The notes below the pieces were generated by a model, which searched no databases, was not told where the DNA came from, and was given only the letters and a program-made list of their open reading frames with translations. The position numbers and the translations under genes are program-made. 64,000 nucleotides of DNA from Zygnema cylindricum. Taxonomy: Eukaryota; Streptophyta; Zygnematophyceae; Zygnematales; Zygnemataceae. Shown one piece after another: positions 34,491-45,780 of the stretch (the first letter of the stretch is position 1; every line of letters starts with the position of its first letter). The stretch spans positions 62,001-126,000 of the forward strand of contig JBBHKE010001770.1 in the NCBI GenBank assembly GCA_037447655.1, read 5' to 3'.

Positions 34491-34687
34491 GGTTGTGAGA
34501 GAGAAACAGAGCTGTTCATGACTCAGTTTATTTTTGGGAAAGTCCGGTTTAGTATTTGATGGAATTAGTGTGACAATGAAATTGGGAGCTCACTATTCAG
34601 TCACACTAGGGACACGCGTCGTCTGCTGCGAGGGAATGTTAGAGTATGTCCTCCGTGGACATTCATACATTCGGTTAAGACCACATC
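34491..34687. other. Non-coding tail after gag, split by E9
   Basis: Nothing is recognised except tgttagagtatg at 34636, which could be an LTR start. It is interrupted by E9 at 34688. Confidence 0.25.
34683..34687. repeat. TSD of E9 (ACATC), left
   Basis: It matches acatg at 44196-44200 in four of five bases. Confidence 0.65.
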
Positions 34688-35762
34688 TGCAACTCTGAGA
34701 CCTCCATAGGACCTCAGAGTATGCAACTCATACGAAGCCTCTAGAATAACCCTGACCCCTTTGTCTTTCAGCACGAATAACTCCCACCCTGGCAAACAAA
34801 AACTCTAAAAACCTTCACCCTTGTGAAGGCAAGACTCCCCTGAGTTGATAGCTTAAAGAATCTCTGAATTTGCTCCCCTAAACATTACATTATGGAGGGT
34901 CAAAGTTGATCTTTTGTACGGAAGCTCTTTGGAAGAGAGGGTCCTATCTACCATTTTTTCTAAGTCTTATCTCTCTCACTAACTCTATCTACTGATATAT
35001 GGAACCAATCATATTACTCTTTCGTACAGAGAAGTACAGCTGCCGGTGTACTTTCTGTAGGGATACTGTACGACATGGCCTAAATGTCAACACGTGGTAT
35101 ATCGAGATTTGCTCCCTTAATCCCGGAGATGCTGCGATCGAATGTCATTCTGCCACATGTCATCCGATGTGGCGATGACTGAAAACCGCCAAAATCCTCT
35201 ACCGTGATCTCCACATTCATTCCGACGGTCCGATTTAAATGCAAATTAAATCGTAGCCGTAATAAATACTTGCGCGGTATTCGTTTCACTATCGAAACAA
35301 ATGCGCTGTATTTGTTTCTTGTCTAAACATTAATTTGTACTTTAACATAACCGAATCTATGTATCCTGTAAATAGTTTCCGATAAATGAATTTGTTAGCG
35401 TAGAAATGTTCATAAAATCATCATACCACATGTAATTTAACTTTGTCACAGACTAAATGGAAATAGCTACCGGCTACCGGCAGCTTTGACGGCCGGTAGG
35501 TACCAGGATCAAATCCTGGTTCCGACAGCTCTACTTTTAGTAAATTTGTAAATCAACTAATTTACTATTGTATGTCACCTAATCTACTACCCGTAAATCT
35601 CACGATACCATAGGCAGCCATGGCTCTAGCTTCATCTCCGCCTTTTAGTGACTGCAACGGTTGTCGGAGTTGAACAAAGAAGTTAGAGGCAGACTACCTT
35701 TGCTTCTTTTCTGTATTTTATTTTAGACCTAAAAAATACTAAATTTACCATCAATTTCTACA
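34688..35762 (-). repeat. E9 3' LTR (type A, 1075 bp)
   Basis: It runs from tgcaactctgagacc to aatttctaca. Confidence 0.9.
35453..35538 (+). other. Antisense tRNA-like unit in E9 3' LTR
   Basis: The T arm ccagg-atcaaat-cctgg (35503-35519) is a perfect 5-bp stem with a 7-base loop. TTTT follows at 35535-35538. The A-box-like part (actaaatggaaatagc) is weaker. The 5' LTR copy is at 43886-43972. Confidence 0.6.
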
Positions 35763-36094
35763 CTCCTCTTATTTTCTAGTCAATCTTCAATTTCAGACCA
35801 CACTTCTCCGTGCAGAAAATTAGCTTAGGGGAAGGCACAAGTTTGGTCATCATATCTGCTACCATCTCGCTATCTAGACAATACTCTAAACTGATTATTT
35901 TTTTTTCTACTTTCTCTCTAACAAAGCTGAGTCTAATGTCCATGTGTTTGGCTTAAAAATGATGTTTAGGATTGACAAAAATAGCAATTGCTGCCCGATT
36001 ATCACCAAAAATTATGCACACCACTTTTAAGGTGACGAAGCTCACCAAGCAAAGACTTGACCCACATCAATTCTTTTACAGCAGAGCAAGAGGC
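35763..36094 (-). pseudogene. E9 RNase H, C-terminal part
   Basis: It reads the RNase H tail (KELMWVKSLLGELRHLKSGV backwards to the MVADMMTKLVPSPK end) with stops. It is cut at 36094 by E10 and continues at 42551. Confidence 0.82.
36090..36094. repeat. TSD of E10 (GAGGC), left
   Basis: GAGGC here and at 42546-42550. The E9 RNase H sequence rejoins exactly (gcagagcaagaggccatatactcag). Confidence 0.95.
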
Positions 36095-37143
36095 TGAAAC
36101 TCTGAGACCTCCATAAGTCCTCAGAGTGGACAGCTTCCAAAAAGCCTCTAGGATAATCCTGACCCCTTTGTGTTTAAGCAAAAATAACTGCCACCTTGGC
36201 AGACAAAAACTTTGACCAACTTCACCCCTGTGAAGACAAGACTCCCCTGAGTCGATAGCAAAAAGAATCTCTGAATTTGCTCCCCTGAGCAGTAAGTTAT
36301 GGAGGGTCAAAGTTGACCTTTTGTACAGAAGCTCTCTGGGAGAGTGGGTCCTATCTTCTAATTTTTCTAAGTCCTATCTCTCTCACAGACTCTATCTACT
36401 GATGTACGGAACCAATCAGAATTGAGTTCCGTACGCAAAAGTACAGCTGCTGGTATACTTTATGTACGGACATTGTACGACATGGCCAAAATGTCGACAC
36501 ATGTCAAATCCGGATTCGGTGCCATAATCTCCGGAGTTTCCACAATCCAACGGAATTTTGCCACGCGTCATCCGATGTGGCGATGGCCACAAACCGCCGA
36601 AATCTTCCTCCGCGATCTCGGCGCTAATCTCGGCCTTCCGATTAAATTCGGCTTTAATCGTAGCCGTAATAAATACATGCGCGGTATTTGTTTCATTTAC
36701 GAAACAAATGCGCGGTACTGATTTTTGTCCGTACCGTAAGTCGTACATTATATATTACTGGATCTATGTATCCCGTAATTCATTTCAGTTAAATGATTTA
36801 TCGCACTTATACATATTTAAATAAATATCAAACTATATGCTATGTAACACTACTGCTAGACTTAACGGCTAAGGCTACCGGCTATTTCCTATCAGCCGGC
36901 CGGTAGGTACATGGATCAAATCCTGCCGCCGGCACATACCTTTTAATTAAATAAATAAACCCTAACATAAAATTCCCGTAAACCTCAGGATAGCCAAGGT
37001 AGCCATGGCTCTAGCTTCCTCTCCAATTTCTCAGTGACTGCGACAAGTTTGAGAGTTGGAGAGAGAAGTTAGAGATAGACTGCCTCGACTTCTATATTTC
37101 TTTTCAGACCTAGAAAATACTAATTAAACCATTAGTTTCTACA
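36095..37143 (-). repeat. E10 3' LTR (type A, 1049 bp)
   Basis: It pairs with 41497-42545 base for base apart from scattered substitutions. Confidence 0.95.
36858..36944 (+). other. Antisense tRNA-like unit in E10 3' LTR
   Basis: The A box lies in cttaacggctaaggc. An anticodon-arm-like hairpin has stems ccggct and agccgg. The B box is ggatcaaatcc and TTTT is at 36941-36944. Confidence 0.6.
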
Positions 37144-37156
37144 CTCCCCTTATTTT

Positions 37157-38425
37157 CTAGTCAATCTTTAATTTCAGACCACACTTCTCCCTGCAAAAAA
37201 TTTGCTTAGGGGAAGGCACAAGTTTGGTCATCATATCTGCTACCATCTCACTATCTGGTCTGTACTCTAAACTGATTATTTTGTTTTCTACTTTCTCTCT
37301 AACAAAGCTGAGTCTGATGTCCATGTGTTTGGCTTTAAAATGGTGTTTAGGATTGGCAGAAATAGCGATTGCTGCCTGATTATCACAAAATATTTTCTGC
37401 ACACCACTCTTAAGGTGACCAAGCTCACCAAGCAAAGACTTGACCCACATCAATTCTTTTACAGCAGAGCAAGAGGCCATATACTCAGCCTCCATGGTGG
37501 ACTGAGCAATAACCTTTTGCTGTTTGCTACTTCAACAGCAAGCCCCATCACCCACATATAATACATATCCAGAAGTACATCTCCTCATTGGAGCATCACC
37601 ATAACTGGCATCACTCCAAGTAGTGATGTCAGTATTCTCCCCACCCAAATGCAACCATAGATCTCTAGTTCCTACCAAGTATCTAAGGACTCTCTTAGCT
37701 GCCTCCCAATCCTTCTTAGTGGGAGCATTTAGACTTCTACTCAGCACTCCTACAGCTGCAGCTAAATCCGGCCGGGTACAATTCATAAAATAGATTAGAC
37801 TTCCCACTACTTGCCTGTAAGGAATAGTCTGCATGAACTTCTGTTCTTCAGGAGATAATTCCTCGTCTAAGACTATGACTCCTTCTTCCTCACTCCCCTC
37901 ACTTCCCTTCTTCAATTCCATTGGAGTTGTACAACTATTAGCTTTATCCATTTGAAATTTTTCAAGCATGTTCCCTATTGCTTCCTTTTGAGTCAATCTT
38001 ATAATTTTTCTTTTTCGGTCTCTCTCTACTTGAATTCCCAAAATATATTTTGCTTCCCCCATATCCATCATTTCAAATCTCCCCCTAAGATCGGTTTTCA
38101 GTTTATTAATTTTTTCCATTGATTTACTTAAAACAAGCAAATCATCAACATAAATTGCAATAAATATAAAACCTTCCTCATCTTCGAAAACATAGATTGA
38201 GTGATCTGAGCTGATCCGAATATATCCTAGACCGGTAAGAAACTCATCAAGCTTCTTATTCCACTGTCGGGGCGCCTGTTTCAAACCATAAAGAGATTTA
38301 ATCAGCCGGCATACCTTAATCTCCTCTCCTTCTTCCACAAACCCTTCGGGTTGTCGCATGAAGATCTCCTCTTCTAATTCTCCATGCAAAAAGGCTGTTT
38401 TGATGTCCATCTGGTGCACTTCCAT
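37157..38425 (-). pseudogene. E10 RT (palm onward) and RNase H
   Basis: 37532-38425 is open for 297 codons from [20 protein letters not shown] through [14 protein letters not shown] and the intact catalytic YVDDLLVLSKS (about 38133-38156) to TTWSDASYGDAPMRRCTSGY. A TGA in place of Trp then stops it. 37157-37495 completes RNase H (MEAEYMASCSAVKELMWVK, FCDNQAAIAISANPKHHF, MVADMMTKLVPSPK). It is joined to the upstream gag-pol by one frameshift near 38430. Confidence 0.93.
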
Positions 38426-41276
38426 GTCTTTCCGCCGCTGCTAAACTGAGAAGTATGCGGACGGAGGGAAATCTGACCACCGGGGCAAAGGTTTCCTCGT
38501 AGTCAATTCCTTCCTTTTGTGTAAATCCCTTTGCCACTAATCTGGCCTTGTAGCGCTCGATTGTGTTATCTGGGTTCAGTTTTAGTTTGAAAACCCACTT
38601 ACAACCGATTGGTTTTCGGTTAGGTGGACAGTCCACCAGCTCCCAAGTATCGGTTGCCATGATTGAAGCCATCTCCTCATTGATGGCTGTCTTCCACCGG
38701 TTTCTTTCTGGACAAGTCATCGCCTCTCCATAAGTTTGAGGTTCATCTTGATGAGATAGTTTAGTTACCTTGTTATTAACCTGTTTTTCTTGCAGTCTTT
38801 TGCTACTTCTCCTTCCTCCCTCAAAATCTGAGGCCGGAATAGATGGTTCTCGTGGATTCTTTCGAACAAACTCGGCTTCTCCCCTATCCCTTGATTCCGA
38901 ATCAATTTCCACCACGTCTTCCGCTTCGAGTAGAGTTGTCACTGGAGTTTCCACAGCCGAGTCCTTTTCGGTCTGATTTGTTCCTGCAAGAATGTCATCG
39001 TCTCTAAAACCTGGATAGTTAGGAAGCTCAAAGTCATCAGAATTTTCTGACTCAAATCTGATTTTTACTGACTTTGTATATTTGAAGGGATCCACAGACT
39101 TTCCTTCATCCATAACTACTAGATGCTTTACTAAGATTATATCTTCTCTTTTTAGATCATAAACTCTATATCTTTTAACATCTTCATCATATCCTAATAA
39201 GTATCCCGGTTTTCCTTTAGGATCTAGCTTCCAATTGGACCGATCAGTATCTAGACTGAATACTTGACTGCCGAAAACCTTTAAATGAGATAAGTCTGGT
39301 TTCTGGCCTGTCCATCTCTCATAAGGTGTTTGATCTTTTATAGCTGAAGTAAGAACTCTATTTTTGAGGTAATTAGCACAGTTCATTGCTTCTGCCCAAA
39401 ACCTTTTTCCTATCTTCTTATCCGACAACATACTTCTAGCACTATCACTTAGTGTTCTATTTAACCTTTCAGCTACCCCATTCTGTTCAGGATTTTCTGG
39501 CACTGTCTTTTGGTGTTGAACCCCATCTTCCCTCAAAAAATCCTCAAACTGGTTAGAAGTATACTCTCCACCATTGTCACTCCTTACTCTCTTGATTGGA
39601 GTTTCATGGAGTTTTTCGCTCCATGCTTTATATTGTCTAAAACAGTCCTCAGCCTCTGACTTGTTTTTCAAAAAATATACTCGGGAATACCGAGACCAAT
39701 CATCAGTTATAGTCATCATAAATCTCTTCCCCCCCGGTGAGGGCACTCTAGCCGGTCCCCAAATATCTGTGTGTACTAGATCTAGAAGTTTTTCTCCCTT
39801 GTAGGTGGCTGTTTTTGGAAAGGGTAATCTGTGTGCTTTACCTTGAGCACACCCACTACAATCACTTATATCATCACTCTCACTGAACTGAATCCCTTCC
39901 ACCACTCCCATCTTTTTCATCTCTCTTAACTTATCTAGATTCACATGCCCAAGCCTCTTATGCCACATCATAATATCATGAACACCAGCATAATAAAGTT
40001 TCTTCGTTTCATTACTTAAGATCAGCCTAAACATCCCATGGCTACCTTTCTCAGCAATGAAATAGACATCCTCCTCAAAACTAGCAGTAAAGACTCCTTC
40101 CCTAGTGCTAGTGAAAAAACCCTTATCATCTAATACTGATGTAGAGATAAGGTTTTTGTTCAGCTCCGGAATAAACAATACATCGGAGAATGTTAATATG
40201 GATGTCTTTCCTTCTACTAACACTTTCAGATCTACCGATCCTACAAGAGTAGTGGTGACTATCCTCCCATCCCCGTACTCTATCTCTACGGTGGGAATCT
40301 TTCTTATCTTAGTGAACAGGTGTCTATCCTTACACATGTGCATTGAGGCACCTGAATCTATAATCCAGCCTGCTTCACATTTCAATCCACCGTAAGCACA
40401 TTTCTGCCTTCGTGGAATTTCAACCTCAGTTTTCGCCTCCAACTCCTCATCCAAAAGGAGCTCATCGTCCTCGTCCTCGGATTCCGTCTCAAGTACCTGT
40501 GTGACAAGGGCCTTTTTCTTTCCTCTCGGGGTACCACCGGTCTGCCCCTCCTTTAACCGAAGCTCGGTTAGCTTGGTGCACTCTGCCATATAGTGCCCCG
40601 GTTTCTTACAAAAATGACATAAACCTTTGGGAGCCCTTGGTTCGAACTCGCCAACCTGTTTTTTCTGCTCCCTACCCCCATAGTTTCCGACTGGTTTCCG
40701 GGAATCCTTGTTCCTCCAATCGGTCGCTGTTGCCAAGGCTTGGCCACTCTTTCCTCCCCTTCGGATCTCAATCGTATTCTCTCGAACGAGAATCATCCCT
40801 ACCACTGAGTTCCATATCCACCTTGAGTTCGGCAAGTCCTGCACACGGTTGACTATGTTCTCGAACTCATCAGGTAACTTCATTAGTAAACAGTTAACTT
40901 TTTCTTTTTCACTAAAAACTTTACCCGCACTCTCTAGCTCCATGAAGAGTGTAGCAAGCTCATTGCAAAAATCCAACATATTTCCCCCTTTGTATACATA
41001 CTCCTTAACTTTCTGATCAGCCAACTGTTGTTGCTGAATCGTACCACTTCGGTACATCTCTATGAGAGCCATCCAAAGATCGGATGCCCTCTCTACCTGC
41101 AAATGAGGACATGCAAGTCCTTGAGTGAGATGGCGTAGGATGAAGTGCTTTGCCCCCATATTGTTGAAGTCCCAGGTTTCAGTATCATTCTCCTCGTTCC
41201 TCGGAATAGGTGACATGAATGCTAAACCAGTTGCTATTGGTGTGGTCGCCTCCTTCTCCTTTCCTTTGTCCACCAC
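38316..41276 (-). pseudogene. E10 gag-protease-integrase-RT start (986 codons open)
   Basis: This is the longest open frame of the window. Gag blocks [20 protein letters not shown] and [20 protein letters not shown] come first. The zinc knuckle [14 protein letters not shown] is at about 40578-40621. The protease [12 protein letters not shown] is at about 40341-40370. Then come GAG-pre-integrase [20 protein letters not shown] with [16 protein letters not shown], integrase Asp in HTDIWGPA (about 39760), Asp in [10 protein letters not shown] (about 39560-39580) and Glu in [10 protein letters not shown] (about 39460-39480). RT starts [25 protein letters not shown] and is lost at an indel near 38430, after which about 30 out-of-frame residues follow. 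All visible catalytic residues are intact. Confidence 0.95.
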
Positions 41277-41336
41277 CTCTCCTTCCTTTTTTTCCTCCGT
41301 TGAAGGTGAATCCTCTTTCCTGGTGAATCTGCTTCC

Positions 41337-41516
41337 TTAAAACCCTGGAGGAATTCCAAGACTTGATGGACGCCCCAATCGTCCACTCACTATCCCCCAA
41401 AACCTTTTTTCGCATAGAGCTCCTATCATCATACTTTCCCAGTATATGAAGCCAGTTCCATTAAAGATTGGTACCCTAGAGGGTGGGCCCTTTATGTGTA
41501 ACTCTGAGACCTCCAT
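41337..41516 (-). pseudogene. E10 gag N-terminus (60 codons, starts in LTR)
   Basis: From ATG 41516 it reads MEVSELHIKGPPSRVPIFNG and continues to IPPGF, then TAA. It is in the same frame as the 986-codon ORF, so a single nonsense change separates them. The first codons lie in the LTR. Confidence 0.88.
41482..41496 (-). other. E10 primer-binding site, mutated
   Basis: The minus strand reads cataaagggcccacc. The gggcccacc half matches the tRNA-iMet site while the ggttat half has changed. Confidence 0.6.
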
Positions 41517-42545
41517 AAGTCCTCAGAGTGGACAGCTTCTAAGAAGCCTCTAGGATAATCCTGACCCCTTTGTGTTTAAGCAAAAATAACTGCCACCCTG
41601 GCAGACAAAAACACTGACCAACTTCACCCCTGTGAAGAGAAGACTCCCCTGAGTCGATAGCAAAAAGAATCTCTGAATTTGCTCCCCTGAGCAGTAAGTT
41701 ATGGAGGGTCAAAGTTGACCTTTTGTACAGAAGCTCTCTGGGAGAGGGGGTCCTATCTTCTAATTTTTCTAAGTCCTATCTCTCTCACAGACTCTATCTA
41801 CTGATGTACGGAACCAATCAGAATTGAGTTCTGTACGCAAAAGTACAGCTGCCGGTGTACTTTATGTACGGACATTGTACGACATGGCCAAAATGTCGAC
41901 ACATGTCAAATCCGGATTCGGTGCCATAATCTCCGGAGTTTCCACAATCCAACGGAATTTTGCCACGCGTCATCCGATGTGGCGATGGCCACAAACCGCC
42001 GAAATCTTCCTCCGCGATCTCGGCGCTAATCCCGGCCGTCCGATTAAATTCGGCTTTAATCGTAGCCGTAATAAATACATGCGCGGTATTTGTTTCATTT
42101 ACGAAACAAATGCGCGGTACTGATTTTTGTCCGTACCGTAAGTCGTACATTATATATTACTGGATCTATGTATCCCGTAATTCATTTCAGTTAAATGATT
42201 TATCGCACTTATACATATTTAAATAAATATCAAACTATATGCTATGTAACACTACTGCTAGACTTAACGGCTAAGGCTACCGGCTATTTCCTATCAGCCG
42301 GCCGGTAGGTACATGGATCAAATCCTGCCGCCGGCACATACCTTTTAATTAAATAAATAAACCCTAACATAAAATTCCCGTAAACCTCAGGATAGCCAAG
42401 GTAGCCATGGCTCTAGCTTCCTCTCCAATTTCTCAGTGACTGCGACAAGTTTGAGAGTTGGAGAGAGAAGTTAGAGATAGACTGCCTCGACTTCTATATT
42501 TCTTTTCATACCTAGAAAATACTAATAAAACCATTAGTTTCTACA
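41497..42545 (-). repeat. E10 5' LTR (type A, 1049 bp)
   Basis: It holds six GTAC cores in about 80 bp (41807-41883), a CCAAT-type motif, G-box-related motifs, and an inverted repeat (atttgtttc / gaaacaaat, about 42088-42112). A tRNA-like unit lies at 42260-42346 on the plus strand, ending in TTTT. Confidence 0.95.
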
Positions 42546-43133
42546 GAGGCCATATACTCAGCCTCCATGGTGGAATGAGCAATAACCTTTTGATGTTTGC
42601 TACTACAACAACAAGCCCCATCTCTCACATATAATACATATCCAGAAGTACATCTCCTCATCAAAGCATCACCATAACTGCATCACTCCAAGTAGTGATG
42701 TCCGTATTCTCCCCTTTTCTACCTGCAAATAAGGACAGGCAAGTCCTTGAGTAAGATGGCGGAGGATGAAGTGTTTTGCGGCCATACTATTGAAGTCCCA
42801 GATACCAGTATCATTCTCCTTATTCCTTGGAATAGGTGACATGAACGCCGAACCAGTAGCTATTGGTGTGGTCGTCTCCTTCTCCTTTCTTTTGTCCACC
42901 ACCTCTCCTACCTTTGTCTCCTCCGTTGAAGATTGATCTGCTTCTCGAGTGAATCTGCCTATGTAAACCCTGGAGGTATTCTAAGACTGGATGGACGCCT
43001 CACCCGTCCACTCACTATTCCCCAAAACCGTTTCTCACATAGAGCTTCTGTCATCATACTTTCCCAGTATATGAAGCCAGCTCCATTGAATATGGGCACC
43101 CTAGATGGTGGGCCCATAACATGCAACTCTGAG
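42546..43133 (-). pseudogene. E9 RNase H fragment fused to gag N-terminus
   Basis: 42551-42714 is RNase H/RT end (ACC.SSKHQKVIAHSTMEAEYM and TTWSDAVMVML-like sequence). From 42715 it becomes gag ([37 protein letters not shown]). The ATG lies in the LTR at about 43133. About 3.5 kb of gag-pol is missing at the junction. Confidence 0.85.
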
Positions 43134-44195
43134 ACCTCCATAGGACCTGAGAGTAAGCAGCTCACAAGAAGCCTCTAAGATAACCCTGACCCTTTTCTCT
43201 TTCAGCAGGAATAACTACCACCCTGACAAAAATAAACTCTTAGCACCTTCACCCTGTGAAGGCAAGACTCCCCTAAGTCGATAGCAAAAAGAATCTATGA
43301 GTTTGCTCCCCTAAGCTGTAAGTTATGGAGGGTCAAAGTTGACCTTTTGTATAGAAGCTCTGTGGGAGAGAGGGTCCTATCTACCAATTTTTCTAAGTCA
43401 TATCTCTCTCACAAACTCTATCTACTGATGTACGGAACCAATCATATTACTCTTCCGTACATAGAAGTACAGCTGCCGGTGTACTTTTTGTACAGATAAT
43501 GTACGACAAAGCCTAAATGTCGACACGTGGTATGTCCGCATTTGCTCCCTTAATCCCCAGAGACGTCGTGATCCAATGTCATTCTGCCACGTGTCATCCG
43601 ATGTGGCGATGACCGAAAACCGCCGAAATCCTCTACCGTGATCTCGGCATTCATTCCGACCGTCCGATTTAAATGCAGATTAAATCGTAGCCGTAATAAA
43701 TACTTGCGCGGTATTCGTTTCACTATCGAAACAAATGCGCGGTATTTGTTTCTTGTCCAAACATTAATCCGTACTTTTACATAACCAAATCTATGTATCT
43801 TGTAAATAGTTTCCGTTAAATGAATTTGTTAGCGTAGAAATGTTTATATAATTATCAAACCATATATAATTTAACTTTGTCATAGACTAAATGGATAGAG
43901 CTACCGGCTACTAGCAGCTCTGATGGCCGGTAGGTACCAGAATCAAATTTTGGTTCTGACAACTCAACTTTTAGTAAATTAGTAAATCAACTAATTTACT
44001 ACTGTAAGTCAACTAATCTACTACCCGTAAATCTCACGATAGCATAGGCAGCCATGGCTCTAGCTTCATATCTGACTTTCAGTGACTGCAACAAGGGTGG
44101 GAGTTGAAGAGAGAAGTTAGAGGCAGACTGCCTTGGCTTCTTTTTGTATTTTTTTTTAGACGTAGAAAATACTAAACTAACCATCAATTTCTACA
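43122..44195 (-). repeat. E9 5' LTR (type A, 1074 bp)
   Basis: It pairs with 34688-35762. Confidence 0.9.
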
Positions 44196-44200
44196 ACATG

Positions 44201-44370
44201 ATTCTTGAAAGCACATCCACGGTGCCGAATATTGTGATTGGACGGCTAACATCTGCCGCCGACAACTGTTGACGAGGCATGACTAGATCACAATAACTTT
44301 TCTCTATTTTCGTGATCAGATTGTCGGTTTAAATATTTGTTAGAACAGAATTTTATTTGTAGTGAATTAG
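44201..44370. other. Diverged sequence upstream of solo B LTR
   Basis: It is related at its right end to about 46205-46262 (taaatattt, then ttagtgtaga). It is part of the diverged repeat described at 45185-45480. Confidence 0.35.
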
Positions 44371-44375
44371 TTGAT

Positions 44376-45179
44376 TGCAATTCTGTGTCCCCCATTGGAT
44401 CACAAAATTCAGGAAGCCTATAGATAGATTTTGGCTAGCCCTATTTCAATTAAGATCACTACTACCCAAGCACGCAACTAGACAATCTGACTACACCCTT
44501 GTGCAGTCTATACTCCCTTGAGTCCACAGCAAAAAGAATCTCTGAAAATGCCCAACGAGGCAATTAGTTTTGAAGTGGCAAAGATGACAATATTTATACA
44601 AGCTTGTTGGGAGAGAGGCGACTACCTCCTCAATCCTCTAAGTCGTAATCCCCTCTCACAACCCATATCTACTGTTGTACGAACCAATCAGAGGATTTAA
44701 CAATGCAAAAAGGTACTAAGGCCGATGTATTTTTTGTATAGCCTGTGTATGACAAGGCCATGGAGTACACATTTGTCTTCTTCGACTCGTTCTCATGTTC
44801 TCCAGGATTTCCTCTTCTTAATATTAACCTTGCCACGTGTCTCCAGGTCATGTCACGTCAAAAAACCGCCAAGATGCCATTACGAGATCTCAGCAATGAT
44901 GTGGGCCGTCGGATTTAAACCGGCTTTAAACGCTCGCCGTTCAAAAACAAATGTCCTGCCGAACTCAACCTTTTTGTTGAGAGTGACTTAGGTCACTCTT
45001 AAGTCCTGCCTATGGAGCTGAGGCAGCCATGGCTCCACCACCCTCTCTCTCCTTCAGTGACTACAACAAGTATTGGGGCTAGAGAGAGAAGGTGGAGGCA
45101 CGCTGCCTATGCTTCCTTTTAGCTATTTTAACTAATTAAGACCTAGAAAATACCTACCCTAACGCTAGTGATTTTAACA
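44376..45179 (-). repeat. Solo type B LTR (804 bp, internally deleted)
   Basis: It runs from tgcaattctgtg to gattttaaca. TTGAT lies on both sides (44371-44375 and 45180-45184). It is shorter than the 1034-bp E2 LTRs because the zone around the tRNA-like unit is missing near 44950. Confidence 0.9.
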
Positions 45180-45184
45180 TTGAT

Positions 45185-45561
45185 TAGTGTAGAATGCGTG
45201 ATTTATGACATGCCTTGTGTACAAAGGTATACTCATAGTATTTTTGTTAGACATACGGTTGGAATGCCTCCGAACAGTTTAGTGTAGCTTCAGGGTAAAA
45301 GTAGGACTTTGTAAATTTTGGAGTTTATGAACAAATGATATGAAAACTGGACACTCAATTTTATGTAATTTCATCTCTGAATATCTGATTGATCTGTGAG
45401 CAGAATTAAGTGAAATTTTGTGTGTATGATCATTTGTATGTTATCTACATCGTGGTAGATTTGTTAGACTATTGTGTTTGTGGATTCCAAGGTATTATTT
45501 GTCAAAGTTGATGTTCTGTCATAGGTCTTTGTGCAAGCTTCCTCTCTTGATTTGTTCTACA
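45185..45561 (+). repeat. Diverged repeat copy S1 (possible gypsy LTR/leader)
   Basis: It shares order and wording with 46262-46570: ttagtgtaga, acggttggaatgcctccgaacag, taggactt, tttcatctctgaatatctg, gaaattttgtgtgt. It is followed at 45562 by an ATG with a gag-like N-terminus. Confidence 0.5.
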
Positions 45562-45780
45562 ATGACTACTACTGCCTCTTCTTCGTATTCAATACTAGCA
45601 GTTGTGTCACAACAACAATAACTGCTACAAAAGCTAGTGGAGCTAGAACAACAGACCACAATGGGTGGAGATGAGGATGATCCCATGGGTTGGGAAATGG
45701 AGCCTCTAAAGGCTCATCATGCTCGGACATTTCTGTCCGGAGCCTGGAACGTCGAAATAGGGGATGTTGTTTTGAAAAGT
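45562..45780 (+). pseudogene. Gag-like N-terminal fragment after S1
   Basis: The frame MTTTASSSYSILAVVSQQQ has a stop, then LLQKLVELEQQTTMGGDEDD and AHHARTFLSGAWNVEIGD. The Gln-rich helix and Asp/Glu stretch resemble retroelement gag starts, but there is no named domain. It ends where new non-coding sequence begins. Confidence 0.35.

Larger units (their letters stand above)
36095..42545 (-). mobile_element. Copia retrotransposon E10, near-intact and young, minus strand
   Basis: 6451 bp with two 1049-bp LTRs (36095-37143 and 41497-42545) that differ by only about a dozen bases by eye. It has an exact TSD and a polypurine tract at 37144-37153 (ATAAGGGGAG on minus). Gag-pol runs from ATG 41516-41514 in the LTR to the stop at 37157. 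I find three lesions: TAA at 41337-41339, an indel near 38430, and TGA at 37532-37534. The primer site is degenerate (41482-41496). It is the best reference copy of this family in the window. Confidence 0.96.
34688..44195 (-). mobile_element. Copia element E9 (type A LTRs), deletion derivative hosting E10
   Basis: Paired LTRs at 34688-35762 (1075 bp) and 43122-44195 (1074 bp). The primer site 43107-43120 matches 14 bases of tRNA-iMet. Without E10, the internal region is only about 0.9 kb: gag N-terminus fused directly to RNase H at 42714/42715. Both LTRs, the primer site and a purine-rich tract remain, so the deleted form could have been mobilised in trans. Confidence 0.9.

Noticed and set aside
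36858-36944. SINE insertions in the LTRs
   Set aside because: The tRNA-like unit has a fixed position and orientation in three LTR types and has no tail or TSD of its own, so independent SINE insertions are unlikely.
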